From: CAIODY01 sp046051225
GTDB lineage: Bacteria; Bacteroidota; Bacteroidia; Chitinophagales; CAIODY01
Direction: 5' to 3'
Assembly (NCBI GenBank): GCA_046051225.1
Contig: JBJOOR010000002.1
Coordinates: 1-64,000 of the forward strand
Length of the DNA stretch: 64,000 nucleotides
Within the stretch, counting starts at the first letter, position 1. Every line of letters starts with the position of its first letter. The position numbers were made by a program, and so were the translations under genes. Positions 1 through 8,222 of the stretch are shown here, piece by piece. Below the pieces are notes generated by a model that did not search any database, was not told the origin of the DNA, and saw only the letters and a list, made by a program, of their open reading frames with translations.

Positions 1-87
1 GTAAATAGGTGTGTAGATGGGGTACAATGTACGGAAGTAGAACACCAAGCTAACCGCCGCACAGAATTCAGGATATTAAGTTTTTAA
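1..87 (+). CDS. OmpA-family outer-membrane protein, C-terminal end (partial)
   Basis: Reading frame 1 is open from the window edge to a TAA at 85-87 and encodes 28 residues ending in a tail of the type EVEHQANRRTEFRILSF. That HQxNRRTEF pattern is characteristic of the last helix and strand of the OmpA C-terminal peptidoglycan-binding domain in Bacteroidota, where the paired arginines lie in the peptidoglycan contact region. Two cysteines (CVDGVQC) precede it, also common in this family. The rest of the gene lies outside the window. A strong terminator follows 27 bases later. Confidence 0.8.
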   Translation, partial: VNRCVDGVQCTEVEHQANRRTEFRILSF

Positions 88-114
88 GAAAAACCTCATC
101 AACAACAAATAAAG

Positions 115-147
115 CAAAGGCAGTACATTTGTACTGCCTTTGTTTTG
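115..147 (+). terminator. Rho-independent terminator after the OmpA-family gene
   Basis: A perfect 12-bp stem (115-126 with 131-142) has a 4-base loop and is followed by a short T-rich run. It lies 27 bases downstream of the OmpA-family stop codon. Confidence 0.85.
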
Positions 148-158
148 TAAGAAAAAAT

Positions 159-215
159 TTAGCCATTGCAGATGCTGATGAAAGGATTGTTAAAGAAATT
201 TTGAAAATAAAATAA
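159..215 (+). repeat. Repeat A, copy 1 (coding-like tail fragment)
   Basis: Frame starting at 159 reads LAIADADERIVKEILKIK and a stop. The same sequence with a few substitutions occurs at 1689-1757 (LAIANADERIFEEINKLI...). Here no start codon is seen in this frame close upstream, so it looks like the severed 3' end of a small gene. In both places the repeat sits just upstream of a gene for a small exported protein. Confidence 0.65.
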
Positions 216-219
216 GCTT

Positions 220-570
220 ATGAAAAGGATATTATCCTTAATTGTTTTTGTCTTTGTTATAAATCAGTTTGCACTTTCTCAAACACAATCCGAAATGAAT
301 GCAAATGCAGAATCTCATTATAAGAAAGTTGATTCTGAATTAAATTCAGTTTATCAGCAGTTAATGAAATTACAAGATGGTGAAAGAAAAAAAGGTTTGA
401 TTGAAATTGAAAAATTATGGCTTAAATATCGGGATATGCACTGCAAGTTTGCATCTGCAACTTATGAGTTGGGCTCGATTTACCCTGTGATATATTATAC
501 TTGTTTGGAGGAAATGACCGAGAAAAGAATTGCTGAACTAAAAAATATTCTCGAAGATTATAAGCGATGA
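220..570 (+). CDS. LprI-like (DUF1311) secreted protein
   Basis: A 116-residue protein with a signal peptide at about residues 1-20 (hydrophobic core LSLIVFVFVINQFALS, cleavage near SQT). The mature part has the spacing of the DUF1311/lysozyme-inhibitor LprI family: an N-terminal region with paired Tyr/Leu positions, then W-L-KYRD-HC in the middle, GS..P..Y..C, and a terminal EMTEKRIAEL helix. The two cysteines probably form the conserved disulfide. The family includes periplasmic lysozyme inhibitors, but many members have no known role, so a function as inhibitor is inference only. It lies between repeat A copy 1 and a truncated murC start, with which it overlaps by four bases. Confidence 0.8.
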   Translation: MKRILSLIVFVFVINQFALSQTQSEMNANAESHYKKVDSELNSVYQQLMKLQDGERKKGLIEIEKLWLKYRDMHCKFASATYELGSIYPVIYYTCLEEMTEKRIAELKNILEDYKR

Positions 571-683
571 TTATGCAAATCAACTCAATCAAAAATATAT
601 ATTTCATCGGCATTGGCGGCATTGGCATGAGTGCCATTGCAAGATATTTTTTAACTGTGATTCGTAGCAAAAATTTAATTTAG
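567..683 (+). pseudogene. Truncated duplicate of the murC 5' end
   Basis: A 38-codon frame begins MIMQINSIKNIYFIGIG and carries the MurC dinucleotide-fold glycine motif through ARYF, then diverges and stops. Bases 591-650 match 2751-2810 (start of the intact murC) with one difference. The fragment lacks the ATP-binding and catalytic parts and cannot act as a ligase. Its N-terminal residues before IKNIY differ from those of the intact gene, so either copy could be the original start. Its ATG overlaps the stop of the LprI-like gene (ATGA). Confidence 0.85.
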
Positions 684-688
684 CGAAA

Positions 689-1669
689 ATGAAATTGGAA
701 CACAACAATATTTTTGAGTCGATAAAAGAAGTGATTATTCTTTCGAGGCAACGAGTGTACCGAATGGCAAATTCAGCTTTGCTCGAAACCTATTGGACAA
801 TCGGACAATTAATTGTAGAAGATGAGCAACAAGGCAATAGCAAAGCCGAATACGGCAAAGCCACTTTAAAAAATTTAGCGCAACAACTTACCTTGGAATT
901 TGGAAAAGGCTTTGATGATAGCAATCTTCGGAATATGCGTACATTTTACAAATCATTTCCAATTCGTGACACATTGCGTCACGAATTGAGTTGGTCTCAT
1001 TACAGGCAGCTTTCAAGGCTCGATACAGAACAAAAGCGAAATTATTATCTCAACGAATCTATTCAAGCAAATTGGAATAGTCGTGAATTACAGCGCCAAA
1101 TAAATAGCTTGGCTTTTGAACGGGTTGTAAAACATTTGCCCGAACAACAAAATCGGGTTATAGAAAACTGGATAAAAGACCCTTACATTTTTGAATTTTT
1201 AGGATTACAACCTGACAACAAAAATTCAGAGAAAAATATTGAAACGGCATTGATAAACCATCTTCAAAATTTTTTATTAGAGTTGGGTAAAGGCTTTGCT
1301 TTTGTTGCTCGACAGCAGCGTATTTCAACCGATACTTCTGACTTTTTTATTGATTTGGTTTTCTACAATTACATCTTAAAATGCTTTGTGATTATTGATT
1401 TAAAAATGGGTTCGCTCACACACCAAGATGTTGGGCAAATGGATATGTATGTACGCATGTATGACGACATAAAAAAATCGGAATTCGATAACCCAACTAT
1501 TGGCATTTTACTTTGTACCGAAAAAGATGAAACTATTGTGAAATATTCGGTGTTGAATGATAAAAATAATTTGTTTGCCAGCAAATATTTATTGTATTTG
1601 CCTAAAGAAGAAGAACTAAAACAATTGATAGAACAAGACCGATTAAACTTTGAATTAGATGCAGAATAA
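689..1669 (+). CDS. YhcG-type PD-(D/E)XK nuclease (DUF1016 family)
   Basis: A 326-residue protein with the two-part structure of the YhcG/DUF1016 family. The N-terminal DUF1016_N region (about 10-150) contains TYWTIGQLIVE, YGK..L..LA..L, GKGFDDSNLRNMR and SWSHYRQL motifs. The C-terminal nuclease domain (about 160-300) has D222 in FIDLVFYN and D237-L-K239, which fits a PD-(D/E)XK active site. Family members occur often in mobile and defence regions and are thought to act on DNA; the exact substrate is not known to me. The gene is flanked by duplicated sequence on both sides, so it was probably acquired. Its 3' end overlaps a 32-codon frame carrying repeat A. Confidence 0.88.
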   Translation: MKLEHNNIFESIKEVIILSRQRVYRMANSALLETYWTIGQLIVEDEQQGNSKAEYGKATLKNLAQQLTLEFGKGFDDSNLRNMRTFYKSFPIRDTLRHELSWSHYRQLSRLDTEQKRNYYLNESIQANWNSRELQRQINSLAFERVVKHLPEQQNRVIENWIKDPYIFEFLGLQPDNKNSEKNIETALINHLQNFLLELGKGFAFVARQQRISTDTSDFFIDLVFYNYILKCFVIIDLKMGSLTHQDVGQMDMYVRMYDDIKKSEFDNPTIGILLCTEKDETIVKYSVLNDKNNLFASKYLLYLPKEEELKQLIEQDRLNFELDAE

Positions 1670-1757
1670 ATTACAAAACATCAAACAATTAGCCATTGCA
1701 AATGCGGATGAAAGGATTTTTGAGGAAATCAATAAATTGATCAATAACAAAAAATAA
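1659..1757 (+). CDS. Small ORF (32 aa) containing repeat A, copy 2
   Basis: An ATG inside the last codons of the YhcG-type gene opens a 32-residue frame, MQNKLQNIKQLAIANADER followed by a charged helix and NNKK. Residues from LAIANADER onward repeat the fragment at 159-215. I do not recognise a family. Conservation of the reading frame in both copies argues that it was once translated, but it may be only the tail of a larger gene that was moved with the repeat. Confidence 0.4.
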   Translation: MQNKLQNIKQLAIANADERIFEEINKLINNKK

Positions 1758-1770
1758 ATCTCTATTAATC

Positions 1771-2646
1771 ATGCGGTTAATTTTTTTCATTTTCATTGCC
1801 CTCTTTTTCATTGGCTGCACCGCCAACAGCCAAAACAATAAGCACACTAAGCCCACGGGTTACAAAACACCACCACCGCACAAACCCTATCCTTTAAATA
1901 CCCCTACTTTAAATTTTGAGCCAACTAAAGATAGTACTGTTATTGGGGTTTGGTATGAACCTGAAAGAAAAGGACGTGTAGTTGTAGTAGAAGCAAAAAT
2001 TTTCTTCTCGAAAAATTACAAATACTTTGTACAGGATATTTTTCTTTATGAAAATGATTCAATAGTTAAAGAAATCACTATAGAATGTAAGAAGATAAAA
2101 ATCAGGTCTAATTATTATTTCGAATTAGAAGGAGGATTAATGCTAGGAATTGCAATGGATTCAAATTTAATTCAACTAAGTTTAGATACCTCAACTGTAA
2201 CTGGTTACTATACCCAAATTTCTTCACTAAATCAAATAAACGCTAACCGCACAGCCTACCTTGAAAATTGCCGAAAAAATGATACCAATACAATTGGAAA
2301 ATGGGTAGAAGATGGCGATGTGATTAGACTTTATAAAGAAAATAATAAACTGTACTACCAATTTATTGCACCCGATTCAATTGAGATGGATGAAGAAATC
2401 AATACCACCGAAATGGACAATGGCACTAAAATTTATTTTTTAAAATGTCCACCACTAATTGAAAAAGTCTATAAAAATTGTGATGATTTTTATTTGATGT
2501 TATACAGAGATGATAGTACAATGTCATTTGTTACAAAAAATAGCAAGCAAAGGCAAAATCATTTTATTAAAATACCAACTTCAAAATATCTTTATAACAT
2601 TAGCCCAATAGATAGTTTCTTTTACCACCCCAATCAAAATAAATAA
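1771..2646 (+). CDS. Putative lipoprotein, unknown function
   Basis: A 291-residue protein beginning with a lipoprotein signal (MRLIFFIFIALFFIGC; lipobox FIGC, Cys16) followed by a Thr/Pro/Lys-rich linker. The rest alternates short beta-like strands and includes two similar blocks, VIGVWYEPERKG near residue 54 and TIGKWVEDGDVI near residue 175, which suggests a duplicated domain of about 110-120 residues. I recognise no family. It lies between repeat A copy 2 and a 25-codon frame upstream of murC, the position that the LprI-like gene holds in the first repeat unit. Confidence 0.75.
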   Translation: MRLIFFIFIALFFIGCTANSQNNKHTKPTGYKTPPPHKPYPLNTPTLNFEPTKDSTVIGVWYEPERKGRVVVVEAKIFFSKNYKYFVQDIFLYENDSIVKEITIECKKIKIRSNYYFELEGGLMLGIAMDSNLIQLSLDTSTVTGYYTQISSLNQINANRTAYLENCRKNDTNTIGKWVEDGDVIRLYKENNKLYYQFIAPDSIEMDEEINTTEMDNGTKIYFLKCPPLIEKVYKNCDDFYLMLYRDDSTMSFVTKNSKQRQNHFIKIPTSKYLYNISPIDSFFYHPNQNK

Positions 2647-2653
2647 ATAAATT

Positions 2654-2731
2654 ATGGAAGCCCACGGACACGAATTTATTGAAAGGCAATCATCTGATTT
2701 TTTAAATAGCTTATTTAATCATACTCAATAA
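2654..2731 (+). CDS. Small ORF (25 aa) directly before murC
   Basis: A 25-residue frame (MEAHGHEFIERQSSDFLNSL...) starts 7 bases after the lipoprotein stop and ends one base before the murC start. It resembles a C-terminal helix, such as that of an alpha/beta hydrolase, and could be the remnant of a larger gene that stood here before rearrangement. No family assignment is possible from this length. Confidence 0.25.
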   Translation: MEAHGHEFIERQSSDFLNSLFNHTQ

Positions 2732-2732
2732 A

Positions 2733-4118
2733 ATGGAATTAGGAAACATTAAAAATATATATTTCATCGGCATTGGCGGCATTGGCATGAGTGCCATTGC
2801 ACGATATTTTAATCTTCGTGGTGCAAAGGTAAGCGGTTATGATAAAACTGAAACACCGCTTACACAAGCGTTACAAGCCGAAGGCATTGAAGTTCATTTT
2901 GAAGAAAATGTGGCGATGATTCCGAAAGATGTGGATGTGGTGGTTTATACGCCTGCCATTCCGAAGGAACATTTGGAGTTGATTTATTATCAACAAAATA
3001 ATTTTACTGTGGTAAAGCGCAGCGATATGTTGCAATGGATTACCGACCAAAGCAAAGTGATTGCAGTGGCTGGTACACATGGCAAAACCACTACCAGCAG
3101 CATGATTGCGCATTTATTAAAACATTCGGGTTTTGATTGTACTGCTTTTTTGGGTGGCATCACAGCGAATTACAACTCCAATTTTTTGGTTGGAAAAAAT
3201 GAATGGGTAGTTGTTGAAGCTGATGAATATGACCGTTCGTTTTTAAAATTATTTCCGCAAATAGCTGTCATTACAGCGGTTGACCCTGACCATTTGGATA
3301 TTTACAAAGGTGGATTAGCAGATTTTGAAAATACATTTTTGGAATTTGCAGCACAGGTGAAAGAAGAAGGAACTTTGTTTTATAAGAAAGGTGTTCCGAT
3401 TGAAAATCGAATTCAACAAAACTTTCCAAGTTTTAAAAACTTGGAAAGTTTAAACTCATATGATTTGCAAGATTCAAACGCAAATATTTTTACTGAAAAT
3501 ATTGTTTACGATAATGGCACTTATCATTTTGACATCAACCACAAAGGTAATGTCATCAAAGGTTTTGAGTTGAATGTTCATGGTTTATATAATATCGAAA
3601 ATGCAGTAGCTGCTATAGCTGTGGGTTTACAATTGAATATTGATTTGGAAAAAATAAAAGCTGCTGTGGCTTCTTTTAAAGGTGTAAAACGCCGATTTGA
3701 ATACATCGTTAAAAACGTAAAAACAATTTACATTGATGATTATGCTCATCATCCAAATGAGTTAGCGCCATTTTTAAAATCTGTTCGAAGTATTTATCCT
3801 GATAAAAAAATCACAGTGATTTTTCAACCGCATTTATTTTCAAGAACAAGAGATTTTGCAAAAGGATTTTCTGAAAGTTTGAGTTTGTGTGATGAGTTGA
3901 TTCTGTTACCAATTTATCCTGCTCGTGAATTGCCTATGGAAGGCGTAAATTCAGAAATGTTGTTAAAAGACATTACGATTCCAAACAAAAAAATTGTTGA
4001 GAAAAAGGATTTAATGAATGAATTGAAATCTAGAGCCATAGAGGTTATATGCACCGTTGGTGCTGGAGACATTGATCAATTTATTGAGCCAATAAAAAAT
4101 TATTTACTAAAATTGTAA
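2733..4118 (+). CDS. murC: UDP-N-acetylmuramate--L-alanine ligase
   Basis: Cytoplasmic Mur ligase that adds L-alanine to UDP-MurNAc in peptidoglycan synthesis. The 461 residues include the N-terminal nucleotide-sugar fold (FIGIGGIGMSAIARYF, 11-26), the ATP loop GTHGKTTT (114-121), the central domain with EADEYDRSF and DPDHLDIY, and the C-terminal domain with DDYAHHPNE and FQPHLFSRT. Length is normal. A perfect 16-bp-arm palindrome (3419-3451) lies inside the gene and encodes QNFPSFKNLESL between two domains without breaking the frame. It heads the murC-ftsQ-ftsA-ftsZ cluster; murG, usually upstream, is not in the window. The first 60 bases are duplicated at 591-650. Confidence 0.97.
   Translation: MELGNIKNIYFIGIGGIGMSAIARYFNLRGAKVSGYDKTETPLTQALQAEGIEVHFEENVAMIPKDVDVVVYTPAIPKEHLELIYYQQNNFTVVKRSDMLQWITDQSKVIAVAGTHGKTTTSSMIAHLLKHSGFDCTAFLGGITANYNSNFLVGKNEWVVVEADEYDRSFLKLFPQIAVITAVDPDHLDIYKGGLADFENTFLEFAAQVKEEGTLFYKKGVPIENRIQQNFPSFKNLESLNSYDLQDSNANIFTENIVYDNGTYHFDINHKGNVIKGFELNVHGLYNIENAVAAIAVGLQLNIDLEKIKAAVASFKGVKRRFEYIVKNVKTIYIDDYAHHPNELAPFLKSVRSIYPDKKITVIFQPHLFSRTRDFAKGFSESLSLCDELILLPIYPARELPMEGVNSEMLLKDITIPNKKIVEKKDLMNELKSRAIEVICTVGAGDIDQFIEPIKNYLLKL
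3419..3451. repeat. Perfect palindrome inside murC
   Basis: Arms of 16 bases (3419-3434 and 3436-3451) surround one central base: AACTTTCCAAGTTTT and its reverse complement. It is in frame and encodes residues near 229-239 of MurC. It looks like an intragenic palindromic repeat; similar AACTTTCCAAG palindromes are, to my recollection, dispersed in Bacteroidota genomes. Confidence 0.8.
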
Positions 4119-4173
4119 TACTACAATTCACACTATTGAAGTGTGTAAAATCAACTTTTATTAATACTTTTTT

Positions 4174-4210
4174 CGCATTACAAATTGCAGTTTTGTAATG
4201 CGATTTTTTT
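4174..4210 (+). terminator. Terminator-like hairpin ending at the ftsQ start codon
   Basis: An 11-bp perfect stem (4174-4184 with 4192-4202), a 7-base loop and a run of seven T (4204-4210) end directly at the ftsQ ATG. The form is that of an intrinsic terminator, yet it lies in the middle of the division cluster and takes the place of any ribosome binding region. A weaker 6-bp hairpin (4129-4134 with 4140-4145) lies upstream. It may end part of the murC transcripts or act as an attenuator. Confidence 0.75.
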
Positions 4211-5023
4211 ATGAAAATAAACAAGCCACTTATAGCAAAAATACTGCTGGGCATTCTTTGGAGTGTGCTTACAGTGGGCTTTTTTACGCTATGGGCATTT
4301 GCTGCTGATTACAGAAAACAACTTACATGTAGCAAAATTGATATTACAATTGATGAAGGAGAGAATAAATTTTTTATTGATAAGAAAGATATTTTTGAAA
4401 TAATAAAGCATAATGGATATGATACTTTGTTTCAAAAAAAAGTAGATAAAATAAATTGGATGAAGCTAGAACATGAAATAAAAGCAAATCCTTGGATAGC
4501 TGATGCACAGCTATTTTCGAACCGAAATGGGGAATTGAAAATTGATGTGATACAACGTTGTCCACTAATGAGGATAATTAACAAAAATGGTGTAGGATTT
4601 TATGTGGATGAAAATGGAGAGCCAATGACGTTGAGTTCTAAATTTACAGCACGTGAAATAATTGTTACGGGAAAAATTGATGTTACAGATTTTAACTACA
4701 CTAATCCAGATAAAGGCAAACGATTTGATATAGTAAACTTTGTAAAATTTATTGATGCTAATCCTTTTTGGAAAGCACAAATTATTCAAATCAATATTAA
4801 AGAAAATGATCAACTACAATTGTTTCCACTACATGGCAATCATGTAATTGAATTTGGAACGACAGAAAATTTTGAAGAAAAATTAAATAAGCTAAAAATA
4901 TTTTATACCGAAGGATTAAACAAGATAGGATGGAGCAAATATAGTGTGATAAATGTGCGGTATAAAAATCAAATAGTAGCAATCAAAAAAACAGAAACAA
5001 AAAAAATTAACACCCCTAAATAA
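4211..5023 (+). CDS. ftsQ: Cell division protein FtsQ
   Basis: Bitopic membrane protein of the divisome. The 270 residues have a short cytoplasmic start, one membrane helix (about 10-31, ILLGILWSVLTVGFFTLWAFA), then a periplasmic POTRA region and the beta domain (NPWIADAQLF near 96, IDVIQRCPLMRI, FYVDENGEPM), as in FtsQ/DivIB. The order after murC and before ftsA supports the call. It starts right behind a terminator-like hairpin with no visible ribosome binding site; the gap to ftsA is 11 bases. Confidence 0.92.
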   Translation: MKINKPLIAKILLGILWSVLTVGFFTLWAFAADYRKQLTCSKIDITIDEGENKFFIDKKDIFEIIKHNGYDTLFQKKVDKINWMKLEHEIKANPWIADAQLFSNRNGELKIDVIQRCPLMRIINKNGVGFYVDENGEPMTLSSKFTAREIIVTGKIDVTDFNYTNPDKGKRFDIVNFVKFIDANPFWKAQIIQINIKENDQLQLFPLHGNHVIEFGTTENFEEKLNKLKIFYTEGLNKIGWSKYSVINVRYKNQIVAIKKTETKKINTPK

Positions 5024-5034
5024 ATTCAACCAAA

Positions 5035-6405
5035 ATGATAAACGAAAATTCAAACGACATTGTTGTAGGATTAGATATTGGTACTACAAAAATTTGTGCA
5101 ATAGTGGGTCGTCGAAATGAAAATTCGAAGATTGAAATTTTAGGTATGGGCAAAAGCGACTCGGTAGGAGTTGATAAAAATGAAGGCGTTGTAAATGTGG
5201 AACAAACATCTAACGCAATAAAAAAAGCTGTAGCCGAAGCCAGCGCACAAGCACAAGTAGATATTAAAACAGTGTATGTTGGCATTGCTGGGCAACATAT
5301 CAAAAGTTCGCAACATACAGGAATTATTACTAGGCAGAATACAGATGAAACGATAAAAAACAACGATATTATCAGATTGATTGATGATATGTTTAAATTA
5401 CAAGTAGATCCAGGCGAAAAGATTATAAATGTTTTGCCACAAGAATTTTCGGTTGATAATTCTCGTGGAATAAAAGACCCAAGGGGAATTATAGGTACAA
5501 GATTGGCTGCTAATTTTCATGTAATTACGGCTAAACTTAATGCTGTAAAAGTATTGCAACGTTGTGTAACTGATGCTGGTTTAACCCAAGCTGGTATTAC
5601 ATTAGAACCATTAGCATCATCGGCATCGGTATTAAGTGAAGAAGAAATGGAGGCAGGTGTGGCATTGGTGGATATTGGTGGTGGCACTACTGATGTAGCT
5701 ATTTTTAAAGATGGAATTATTCGTCATACAGGTGTATTTGGCTATGGTGGAAATATTGTAACAGAAGACATTAAAGAAGGATTAGGTGTGATGACAAAAC
5801 ATGCTGAAGTACTAAAAATCACTTATGGCAATGCCATGTCACAATCGGTAGAACGCAATATGAATGTATCTATTCGTGGTATGAAATGGAAAGAATCTAC
5901 CGAAGTATCGTTGTATAATCTTTCTTTAATTATTCAAGCCAGAATGGAAGATATTATTGGTTCGGTAAAATCGCAATTGATTAATTCGGGCTTCGATCAA
6001 AAAAAATTAATAGCTGGTATAGTGCTTACTGGTGGCGGTTCGCAATTAAAAAATTTGAAACAATTATTCGAAATTCAATTAGGTATTAATACAAGAATTG
6101 GTTACCCATTAGAATATATTGCTAATTCTGATTTATCAGTATTTAAAAATCCCTCGTTTTCTACAGGTATTGGGTTGATAAGAAAAGGATATGAAGATGC
6201 AGAAAGAAAGCAAAATCAAAATATATTGTATTCGGATATATCCGCAACCGAGCCTGTTGCCGAAGTACAACCTGAACCTATTGCCGAACCTATTGCAATA
6301 ATGGAAGTAGAAGAAAAATCAAAAAAGAAAGGATTAGGTATTTGGGGTTCGTTGGTAAATACTACTCGATTGATTTTTGAAGGCGAAGAAGATAAAAATT
6401 TATAA
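5035..6405 (+). CDS. ftsA: Cell division protein FtsA
   Basis: Actin-like ATPase that ties FtsZ to the membrane. Nucleotide-binding motifs are visible: VVGLDIGTTKICAIVG at the N-terminus, ALVDIGGGTTDVAIF near residue 210, and GIVLTGGGSQLKNL near 328. The SHS2 insertion (1C domain) lies around 85-165. The C-terminus has a variable linker rich in Pro/Glu and then an amphipathic segment (GIWGSLVNTTRLIFEG) that fits the membrane-targeting helix. Length of 456 residues is slightly longer than in proteobacteria, as usual in this phylum. It is co-directional with ftsQ and ftsZ. Confidence 0.96.
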   Translation: MINENSNDIVVGLDIGTTKICAIVGRRNENSKIEILGMGKSDSVGVDKNEGVVNVEQTSNAIKKAVAEASAQAQVDIKTVYVGIAGQHIKSSQHTGIITRQNTDETIKNNDIIRLIDDMFKLQVDPGEKIINVLPQEFSVDNSRGIKDPRGIIGTRLAANFHVITAKLNAVKVLQRCVTDAGLTQAGITLEPLASSASVLSEEEMEAGVALVDIGGGTTDVAIFKDGIIRHTGVFGYGGNIVTEDIKEGLGVMTKHAEVLKITYGNAMSQSVERNMNVSIRGMKWKESTEVSLYNLSLIIQARMEDIIGSVKSQLINSGFDQKKLIAGIVLTGGGSQLKNLKQLFEIQLGINTRIGYPLEYIANSDLSVFKNPSFSTGIGLIRKGYEDAERKQNQNILYSDISATEPVAEVQPEPIAEPIAIMEVEEKSKKKGLGIWGSLVNTTRLIFEGEEDKNL

Positions 6406-6462
6406 TACCCAATATTTAACCATAGATATAATACCATCAACCAAAAAACCAAACCATAGATT

Positions 6463-8055
6463 ATGTTAGAATTTAACATGCCTAAAAACAAAAGTTCGAA
6501 GATTAAAGTAATAGGTGTAGGCGGTGGCGGCACTAATGCTGTAAACCACATGCATCGCTTAGGTATTAAAGATGTAGATTTAATTGTAGCTAATACTGAT
6601 AGACAATCTTTGGATGCAAGTATGGTATTAAATAAAATACAATTAGGTGAAAAACTAACCGAAGGTTTGGGTGCTGGCACTAATCCGCTTAGAGGAAAAG
6701 AAGCAGCCGAAGAAAGTTTAGAATTGATTCAAGAACTACTAAGTTTTAATACTAAAATGGTTTTTATAACTTGTGGTATGGGCGGTGGCACAGGCACAGG
6801 AGCAGCACCAGTAATTGCTAAAGCAGCTAAAGATATGAATTTGCTTACGGTAGGTATAGTTACCACACCGTTTGATTACGAAGGTTCGAAAACCAGAAAG
6901 CAAGCATTAGATGGTATTGATGAATTAAAAAAACATGTAGATGCTGTAATTGTAATTTCGAACGAAACATTACGTGAAGAATATGGCGATATGGATATTG
7001 ATAATGCTTATGGCAAAGCCGATGATATTTTAGCTACCGCAGCTAAAAGTATTGCCGATTGTATTACAGCCGTAGGTACACAAAACGTAGATTTTGAAGA
7101 TGTACGTGTAGCATTAAGCAATAGCGGAGTAGCCATTATTGGTAATGGTAGCGCTGAAGGTTCTGAACGTGCACGTAGAGCCGTTGAAGATGCTTTGGAA
7201 TCAAAATTATTGTATGATAAAGATATTAAAGGCGCTAAATTTATTTTGATAAATGTAACCTATGGTAAAAAGAAAATTACATTGGATGAATTAAATGATA
7301 TTGCATTATTTGTACATGATAAAGCTGGTGCCGATACACAAATTAAGCAGGGTAGGGTGTTTGATGATTCATTAGAAGATAAAATTAGTGTAACTATCAT
7401 TGCTGCTGGGTTTAGTAATGGTGTAAGTCGTGTAAATGTTTCATTAGAAAATAAATCATCTTCTGGCTTGGATATACAACCTGTATTGGCGCAAAATAAT
7501 GTTATGATGGAAACCAACCATACCAATGTAATGGATGTAAGCAATAATATATTTCAATTTAAAAATGAAATTGTAAATCAACACGAACCTATTTTTCATG
7601 CTAAACCATTATTGCTAGATTTTTCTGAACCAGCATCGTATACTATAAATACCAATGAAGATGAAAAAGCAGAAATGAATGATGAACAAAAGCAAGTTGA
7701 TGATGATATAGCTGCTGCTCAACCTATGCAGATGAATGATATTGTATTTGAAATAACTAATGCCGAATACAATGCCGAACCCGTTGTAAATACTACTTCG
7801 ATAAGCGATGAAGCTATGCTTGAATTAGAAAAAATAAGAAAAGCCAACGAAGAACGTGAATTGCGTAAGCAGCAATTAAAAACCATGAGCTATCAATTTA
7901 ACCCACATAAAACAAGCTTTGAAGAAAAAAAAGTAGAGCTTGAAAAAGTGCCACACTCATCAGATAATATTATGGGTAATTTTATTTTTGGGCAAAATGC
8001 TAGTGGCGATTTTGAATTAAAACCCAACCCGTTTTTAGACCCACGAGTTGATTAA
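6463..8055 (+). CDS. ftsZ: Cell division protein FtsZ
   Basis: Tubulin-like GTPase that forms the Z ring. The GTP signature GGGTGTG is at 107-113, preceded by IGVGGGGTNAVNHM and ANTDRQSL; the T7 loop region NVDFEDVRVALSNSG is present. After about residue 330 comes a long acidic and Gln-rich linker and a C-terminal end NPFLDPRVD, the likely FtsA-binding tail. At 530 residues it is long compared with E. coli (about 380), owing to the linker, as in other Bacteroidota. A second ATG at 6478 (MPKNKSS) is a possible alternative start. A strong terminator follows. Confidence 0.97.
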   Translation: MLEFNMPKNKSSKIKVIGVGGGGTNAVNHMHRLGIKDVDLIVANTDRQSLDASMVLNKIQLGEKLTEGLGAGTNPLRGKEAAEESLELIQELLSFNTKMVFITCGMGGGTGTGAAPVIAKAAKDMNLLTVGIVTTPFDYEGSKTRKQALDGIDELKKHVDAVIVISNETLREEYGDMDIDNAYGKADDILATAAKSIADCITAVGTQNVDFEDVRVALSNSGVAIIGNGSAEGSERARRAVEDALESKLLYDKDIKGAKFILINVTYGKKKITLDELNDIALFVHDKAGADTQIKQGRVFDDSLEDKISVTIIAAGFSNGVSRVNVSLENKSSSGLDIQPVLAQNNVMMETNHTNVMDVSNNIFQFKNEIVNQHEPIFHAKPLLLDFSEPASYTINTNEDEKAEMNDEQKQVDDDIAAAQPMQMNDIVFEITNAEYNAEPVVNTTSISDEAMLELEKIRKANEERELRKQQLKTMSYQFNPHKTSFEEKKVELEKVPHSSDNIMGNFIFGQNASGDFELKPNPFLDPRVD

Positions 8056-8076
8056 TGAAATTTGTATTAATACTAT

Positions 8077-8111
8077 AAAAAGGGCGAATCTAGAATAGAT
8101 TCGCCCTTTTT
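8077..8111. terminator. Terminator closing the division cluster
   Basis: A 15-bp perfect stem (8077-8091 with 8097-8111) with a 5-base loop; A and T runs at the ends let it work in both directions. It lies 21 bases after the ftsZ stop and also faces the minus-strand genes that end at 8223. Confidence 0.92.
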
Positions 8112-8222
8112 AATTAACCACCATCTATTATTCTCTGATCGGTTTTGTTTTTAGTGGAAGCAAGATACGACTTATCGAACTTTTTTTAGGCGTATTTCAA
8201 GTATCTGGATTTGTTGAAACAA

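Noticed and set aside
567..683. A functional short MurC paralog
   Set aside because: Only the first 27 residues match MurC; no ATP loop or catalytic domain exists.
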